Shown here piece by piece: positions 23,501 to 27,195 of a stretch of 27,195 nt of DNA. Below the pieces are notes generated by a model, which saw only the letters and a program-made list of their open reading frames with translations, was not told the DNA's origin and did not search any database. Origin of the DNA: Phallusia fumigata (lineage: Eukaryota > Chordata > Ascidiacea > Phlebobranchia > Ascidiidae). The stretch covers positions 1 to 27,195 of the forward strand of contig QXVZ01001187.1 in the NCBI GenBank assembly GCA_008931825.1. Direction: 5' to 3'. The translations under genes were made by a program, and so were the position numbers. Numbering within the stretch: the stretch's first letter is position 1; each line of letters begins with the position of its first letter.

Positions 23501-26500
23501 CAAATTTCAAAAAGAAAAAACTTGGGGCTTGGTTAGGAATTAAGGATTTATAAAGGCAATGCTCTGCCTTGGAGTTCTGGTTCGATTCACTCTATCATTA
23601 ATGTTCAATTTTTATAACTAATAAGTTCTAAACCTGTTACCATATAGCAAAATAATTTACGGTAATTATAAAATTAACACAATACAACAAACTACAATCC
23701 ACAAAATTGCTGCCGAATCAGTGAAAACCTTGAGTTGTGGTCTGAATCACTTTGAAAAGTATAAAGACCAAAGTTGGTCCACTACACACCTTTGGAAAAG
23801 CATGGAACCAGTACTCGGAGAAAATGCCCTGCTCGAATGAGGGGTGTGAGATAGATGGGCCAGCGATGGATGTCGATTAGTGTGCGGAGTTTTGTTCAAA
23901 CCTGTTGTGTGGAGGTAGCTTGTACCGACATTGGATGAAGAGTAACCCATCGGCGACCCTCGGTAACTCCCACCCCTGTATGGTGATAAACCAGGACTGG
24001 AAAGTGACATGTGACATAGGCTGCTGATCTGTTAAAAATTGTGTTAAAATTAGGCTTTACTGGTGTGTACTGGTGTGGGGAAATTCAAAAAGATTAAAGA
24101 GGCTGTTTCCACTGTGGTGCACCTGGCTTTAGCAAGGAAAACAGTTGTGCCAATAAAAAACTTTTTTGCACCAAAGCAACTTTGGTAACAAAGTACTGTC
24201 AGAAACACTTGCTCAATTAAATAGCTGAATTATTTTTTTTCAGCCCTTGTCATGTAGATGTATACATTGTATGTGTTAGTGACATGCTTAGTTAGTAAAC
24301 TTATTGTTACTTGTGATGCACCGAATCGCCTAAATAAGATTCAGACTGAAACGAATACTTGGGGTCTTGCCGAATAAATTCGGCAGAAACAACTAAATCA
24401 TTTGGGCTATAACACGATCCTGTAAGCTACACTTCTGACATAATCGCATGCAAGGTTGTAAAACGTTTCAAGTACAAGCCAAAGGTTCCAATTACCTGAT
24501 ATGAACGGAAAATTTGGATTCGAATCCTTAGAATTCAGTTAGTTATAAAGGTTCAAGGATTTTTTAATAGATTCAGTAAAAAAAAACATTATATCAAATG
24601 TACTTGATGTTGTTGTTGTTGTGGCTTGGCTGACTGTAGTGAATTGATATCATCTGACGAGACTTGCCGAGCTTTCCATACTGTATGCAAGCCATGCCGC
24701 TGATCGCAAGTCATAATAAAATCCTTTTCACAGTAAACAACGGTGTCATTTGCCTTGTTCATGTAGCGAACTGACCCTGAAAGAAAAACAACTTTTAAAC
24801 ACTCTTAACTAGAGTAGGCAAGTTTTTGTCAAAGGATCACAAAAACTGGTGGACCAAGTATCGAGATAGAACATGTTTTTAAAGACTAAATAAGTTGCAG
24901 ACAAAAGCAATAGAACTGAAAAAACAGAAATAGAAAAAATTGGCTTTTGTTCACATTTCAGTTGACACTAAAATCAAACAGATCAGGTTCAAGCTAGGAC
25001 ATGTGTGGCCATGGGATCAGAGGTTGCAAAATTTGTCTTTAGATTAACATTGCATAACGTTTTTAGGCATTTAGTCTTTGCCATTTATTCTGAGCAGTAT
25101 GCGAACATGAGAGCTGCAAATTAAATCCCAAATCACTTGTTTACAATACCTTGGTTCTTCATTATTACAGGAGAGAACTCTCGAAGTGGATGTTGGAGAC
25201 AAAATATAGTCGTCAGATCATTTTCAGAGATTCCATTACCAGGTACAGGGGTGGGGATGTACTTTGGTGATTCACTCGATTGCATTCTCTCCAACAGCAA
25301 ACCATATTTGAAGCACCAAACATCACGTACCTGATGGTAAGTGAAAATCACCATGTTCGTTTGGCATGCTAATTTTTAAACATATTTGTTTTTGTGCCTT
25401 CTATATTAAAACAGATATGAGTTCTACGATTGGCGTTGTCACTACTGTGCCTTTTATCCTGGTGGTCTTCAGTTTATTCAGACCATAAAGTGTTACTACC
25501 TGAAATGGCAAAGCTGTAATGTAGTTGTCCCCATCCTCGCTATAGACATGAACAGCTCCATCAGCAACAATGGACACGCCCTCGATTGAAGGGTGTTTCT
25601 GCGGTTTTGGCAAATCAAACTGATGAGGATCTTCACCATCAACAGAAAACTTGCTCCAGACCGCCTATGATATAAAAAGTCAAAGCATCAGTTTGTAATT
25701 CCATGTATGCACTGAGAGGAAAGCGCAAAGCAGCAATTTTTGAACTTGGAACCACATACAACCGTAAAGATTGCCATGTGGTATTGCAACTGCATTGTGC
25801 TTTTAACGTTGTGGGTTGTAGTACAGTCTTTCCCGCTTATGTTTCTTTGAGCATGAAACTTTGCTCCCTGCAAGTGAAACCTGATGACCTGGCCCAAATT
25901 GAAGTCACCAACTTTCAAAAAACAAAAATGTTTCATGAAACAGGCAGGCAAGCAGCATGACAGTAGACTCATTAGCATTCAGGCATCGTTTCACCCACAG
26001 AGCATAAAATTAAACAACAATAAATCAAAAAAACTAGTCATGTTCTTGGTGCTGATAACAAACTGTGTCTAAAAATAGTTGACTGGAGCTTAATGTGTTG
26101 CTTAATTATGTGTTTACCTGTTTAACAGGTGTATCAACTGTAAAAGTTTTCAAAACGACATGTCCGCGACTCCAAACAACTGTGTTACCAGACAGATACA
26201 ATTCCTCTTCGACACCATTGCAAGTTCGAAGTTTCCATGATTCTTCACTCTGAAAATAACAAACAAACTTGCTATTTTACCTTTGGAACAAACTACAAAT
26301 CACAACAACGAAACCAAATCTGTTGACAAAGTCCAAGCACATTTATTTGTAGACAATATATTTATTTTATTGAAGAAAATAGAATGCAAACACTGCAAGT
26401 TGCAATGGATATACCTGTGCCTTGTCGTCAAGAGTAACTTGGCTGAATGTTCCAAGTAGTGTGCTTTGACTGCTTCCCAGGTTTTTTGATTGGTGAAAGT

Positions 26501-26985
26501 GTAAGCACAACAAACCTGAATAACACTCTATGTCAACATGTTATTTATACATAGGTTATTGGAGATAGACAATACGGTAAATTTTTCCGATCAACCACTG
26601 TTTAGAAAACGTCAGTTTTAAAACGAACGTCTTTGATTAAACCAAATCTTCACACAACACAGATAAATTTGTCAGTCTGATCGAATGTAATCATGGTTTA
26701 GTGTTCTTGTTTAAAAGCCCCATTAGAATGTGCAAAAAGTTTGGGCAGAACAATGCCTAAAGGAGTCGTCAAAACAAATTTGTAAAAACACGGGGTTAAG
26801 ATAGGATTAAAACCCACAGCCTTAAGAGCACATGGTTCCATTTGGCGTTTCACACTGCTGACATGCCTATAGCATTGGTAACGTTGAAACTAAAAAAATT
26901 ACAAACCTGGATGTTGACTACACGCTTGTTGACCACATGAAACAAATTCTTTTGGCTCAAGTGACACAATCATCATAGCTTGCAT
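7059..26985 (-). CDS. ANAPC1: Anaphase-promoting complex subunit 1 (APC1/cyclosome), complete, 41 coding exons
   Basis: APC1 is the largest scaffold of the APC/C, the nuclear and cytosolic E3 ligase that ubiquitinates securin and cyclins. It links the catalytic module to the TPR lobe and helps control CDC20 access. I followed similarity to vertebrate APC1 along the minus strand from ATG at 26985-26983 to TAA at 7061-7059. The 41 exons all have GT-AG junctions and compatible phases, and total 6,087 bases, or 2,028 residues (human 1,944). Order: N-terminal beta-propeller with an inserted Ser/Pro loop, middle domain, proteasome/cyclosome (PC) repeats, C-terminal domain; exon coordinates are in the block entries. 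The start matches the human MIAARDLQEFVPFG region (here MIVSLEPKEFVSCG) and lacks the first ten human residues. Two more ATGs lie three and four codons downstream, so the exact start is uncertain. No exon appears missing or broken. Confidence 0.96.
9385..10238 (-). other. ANAPC1 intron 34, longest intron, nothing recognised
   Basis: This 854-base gap between exons 34 and 35 contains open frames on both strands (9890-10078 minus, 9959-10168 plus). Neither translation resembles APC1 or another family I know. The other introns over about 300 bases without a recognised element are 8592-8931, 11426-12080, 12214-12563, 12708-13051, 13248-13748, 13934-14311, 15144-15589, 16962-17629, 19523-20018, 20234-20563, 20772-21132, 21286-21928, 24777-25149, 25665-26117 and 26516-26906. 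Confidence 0.6.
10848..11125 (+). repeat. tRNA-derived SINE in ANAPC1 intron 32
   Basis: The head looks like a decayed tRNA. An A-box-like GGTTGGCATGAC lies at 10857-10868, an anticodon-like hairpin CTTG-loop-CAAG is near 10872-10885, and a B-box GGGTTCTAATCCT lies at 10891-10903. It is followed at about 10914-10940 by CTTGTGTTTCCCTGAGCAAA, close to the CCTTGAGCAAGGCAC block found after the tRNA part in several metazoan SINE families. An A-rich tail (ATGAAAATTAAACAAACAAA) ends near 11125. The element is antisense to ANAPC1. Exact ends and flanking duplications were not established. The 73-codon frame inside it is incidental. Confidence 0.6.
14892..19522 (-). other. ANAPC1: ANAPC1 exons 14-25: middle domain (residues 691-1203)
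   Basis: Exons 19454-19522, 19269-19376, 19076-19189, 18443-18626, 17885-18033, 17630-17706, 16738-16961, 16219-16456, 15837-15935, 15590-15685, 15075-15143 and 14892-15003. Landmarks are SPVIAAKKSKP (14), DWDYLLSSSYS (15), SALHLVYE (16), LLFRLAKDLH (17), FPYIPGV (18), WPQGVALAVHNALRKC (20), an acidic run EDDEELISLL (21), EYMEQKQYRLLQLLNRTMSL with SVGRGM (23), LAVPTLDLTG (24) and YFHNGVAAAL (25). Exon 21 most likely ends at ACACG/GTTTGT (16219): only that donor gives the phase needed by exon 22 and restores the human-like RRLL segment as TRLL. Confidence 0.88.
18926..19047 (-). other. Candidate cryptic or cassette exon in ANAPC1 intron 16
   Basis: Between exons 16 and 17 a 122-base segment is flanked by a good acceptor (TTTGTTTTTTTGTAG before 19047) and a donor CACAG/GTTTAT (18926-18925). 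It stays open in the frame set by exon 16 for 40 codons plus two bases. The direct exon 16 to exon 17 join reproduces vertebrate APC1, so this segment is not part of the main mRNA. If included it would shift exon 17 into a frame with an early stop. Confidence 0.25.
20019..22407 (-). other. ANAPC1: ANAPC1 exons 9-13: remainder of propeller and following segment (residues 419-690)
   Basis: Exons 22235-22407, 21929-21994, 21133-21285, 20564-20771 and 20019-20233. Matches to vertebrate APC1 include LIFGAVTCITARDAAPL (exon 9), LDLNGFLLLYSGYLK (exon 10), a TP/SP-containing linker ending GNLDE (exon 11), VGLLSPVPEL and GKLYRVTVPALCSSELG (exon 12), and FATKWYSTRHAPGA...EWSLFVDCLLEYLGY (exon 13). Exon 10 is only 66 bases. 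It carries a propeller strand pair and could be skipped without a frame change. Confidence 0.9.
22599..22932. repeat. Possible MITE-like segment in ANAPC1 intron 8
   Basis: CGTCGATTTTTTTGG at 22599-22613 is matched at 13 of 15 bases by the reverse complement of 22918-22932. The segment between is about 330 bases, somewhat richer in GC than the flanks, with no coding similarity. This could be a small inverted-repeat transposon. I could not define the outermost ends or a target duplication. Confidence 0.3.
23172..24028 (-). other. ANAPC1: ANAPC1 exons 7-8: Ser/Thr-Pro-rich regulatory loop (residues 278-418)
   Basis: Exons 23790-24028 and 23172-23356. The translation is disordered in character and rich in Ser, Pro, His and Arg, with ten Ser-Pro or Thr-Pro pairs in about 100 residues: SSPGLSP, GSPMG, KTPHT, HTPHSS, FSPSTG, FSPLRHSP, RSPCTP. 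It then rejoins the conserved propeller at PELCFDHMWTESL (human PELCIDHLWTETI). The position matches the human APC1 '300s loop', a phosphorylated autoinhibitory segment that masks the CDC20 binding site until mitotic kinases modify it. The function here is inferred from position and composition, because the loop aligns poorly residue by residue. Confidence 0.88.
23520..23600 (+). repeat. Weak tRNA-like segment, possible SINE fragment, ANAPC1 intron 7
   Basis: A B-box-like GGTTCGATTCAC (about 23579-23590) follows a perfect AAGGC/GCCTT stem with an eight-base loop near 23553-23570, the spacing of a tRNA anticodon arm and T arm. The T stem does not pair well, and no intact acceptor or D arm is visible, so it is not a functional tRNA. 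It may be a short SINE remnant. Confidence 0.3.
24309..24540. mobile_element. Possible hAT-type relic in ANAPC1 intron 6
   Basis: GTGATGCACCGAAT at 24313-24326 resembles the TGCACCGAAT termini seen in many animal hAT elements, and a perfect hairpin GCCGAAT-AA-ATTCGGC follows at 24369-24384. ATTCGAATCC-like words recur near 24519-24530. No opposite end with a matching target duplication was found. Confidence 0.35.
24604..26985 (-). other. ANAPC1: ANAPC1 exons 1-6: N-terminal beta-propeller, first part (residues 1-277)
   Basis: Coding exons, 5' to 3': 26907-26985, 26415-26515, 26118-26249, 25500-25664, 25150-25330 and 24604-24776. Landmarks shared with vertebrate APC1 are EPKEFVSCG in exon 1, ESWKLR...EEELYLSGNTVVWSRG and KTFTVDTPVKQ in exon 3, NYITALPFQ in exon 4, KYGLLLERM and LQHPLREFSPV in exon 5, and LHTVWKARQV in exon 6. 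Exon 6 ends in a short Gln-rich run (PQQQQHQ) just before the donor CAA/GTACAT at 24604-24603. That donor is less canonical than the others, but it keeps phase 0 into exon 7. Confidence 0.9.
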
Positions 26986-27195
26986 TTGTGTCGAAAGGTT
27001 TTGGTAAACCTGGTACCCGAAACAATGAATGTGTCTCCACTTACATTTGCGAAATATTTGTTTGTTTGATTGAGTAAATTGGTATTATTTTCTTCAAAGA
27101 AACCAGTTCCCCACTTGTAAACTTGTTTCCCAATTTCCAATCTTGCGCGAAAACATGACAATTTTTCACGCTTCATCGATTTAATAAAGATCTTT
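26986..27195 (-). promoter_or_regulatory. ANAPC1 5' flank or 5' UTR
   Basis: This covers the last 210 bases upstream of the chosen ATG. The frame of the ATG stays open for some codons upstream without a conserved match. A different minus-strand frame (27176-26973) contains a strong donor-like AAT/GTAAGT near 27045. It would leave an intron of only about 35 bases before the nearest AG upstream of exon 1, too short to be credible. Promoter elements cannot be placed. Confidence 0.4.

Noticed and set aside
25703-25960. 85-codon plus-strand frame
   Set aside because: It lies within ANAPC1 intron 3, between phase-compatible exons, and has no recognisable similarity.
1-27195. Bacterial-type systems (CRISPR array, operon, toxin-antitoxin, phage)
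   Set aside because: All strong coding signals are spliced or intronless animal genes; no regularly spaced direct repeats or ribosome binding sites were seen.

Overview
The window is eukaryotic and metazoan. It is AT-rich, has split genes with GT-AG introns mostly of about 100-850 bp, and encodes four conserved animal housekeeping proteins. The compact introns, the chordate-like protein sequences and a tRNA-derived SINE suggest an invertebrate deuterostome, most plausibly a tunicate such as Ciona. The organism call is inference.

Layout, left to right. At 1011-1573 (+) are the last two coding exons of a mitochondrial apoptosis-inducing factor gene (AIFM1), followed by a poly(A) signal; the rest of that gene lies left of the window. 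At 3037-3154 (-) is a single first coding exon of a Rab GTPase closest to RAB9. I could not find its downstream exons. A hAT-transposon-like end lies between it and AIFM1. After about 1.5 kb of head-to-head intergenic DNA comes an intact, intronless 510-codon AGFG1 (ArfGAP with FG repeats) gene at 4682-6214 (+).

From 26985 down to 7059 on the minus strand is one complete gene, ANAPC1, encoding the largest scaffold subunit of the anaphase-promoting complex. I resolved it into 41 coding exons. Every junction keeps the reading frame, and together they give 2,028 codons plus a stop. Its 3' end converges tail-to-tail on AGFG1, with poly(A) signals only about 35 bp apart.

The genes do not form a pathway: AIFM1 is mitochondrial redox and cell death, RAB9 and AGFG1 are vesicle traffic, and ANAPC1 is cell-cycle ubiquitination. 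I see no operon, CRISPR array or new multi-gene system. The points worth a second look are the orphan Rab exon, the intronless AGFG1, the overlapping convergent 3' ends, the dense Ser/Thr-Pro cluster in APC1, a candidate frame-breaking cassette exon, and several mobile-element relics.
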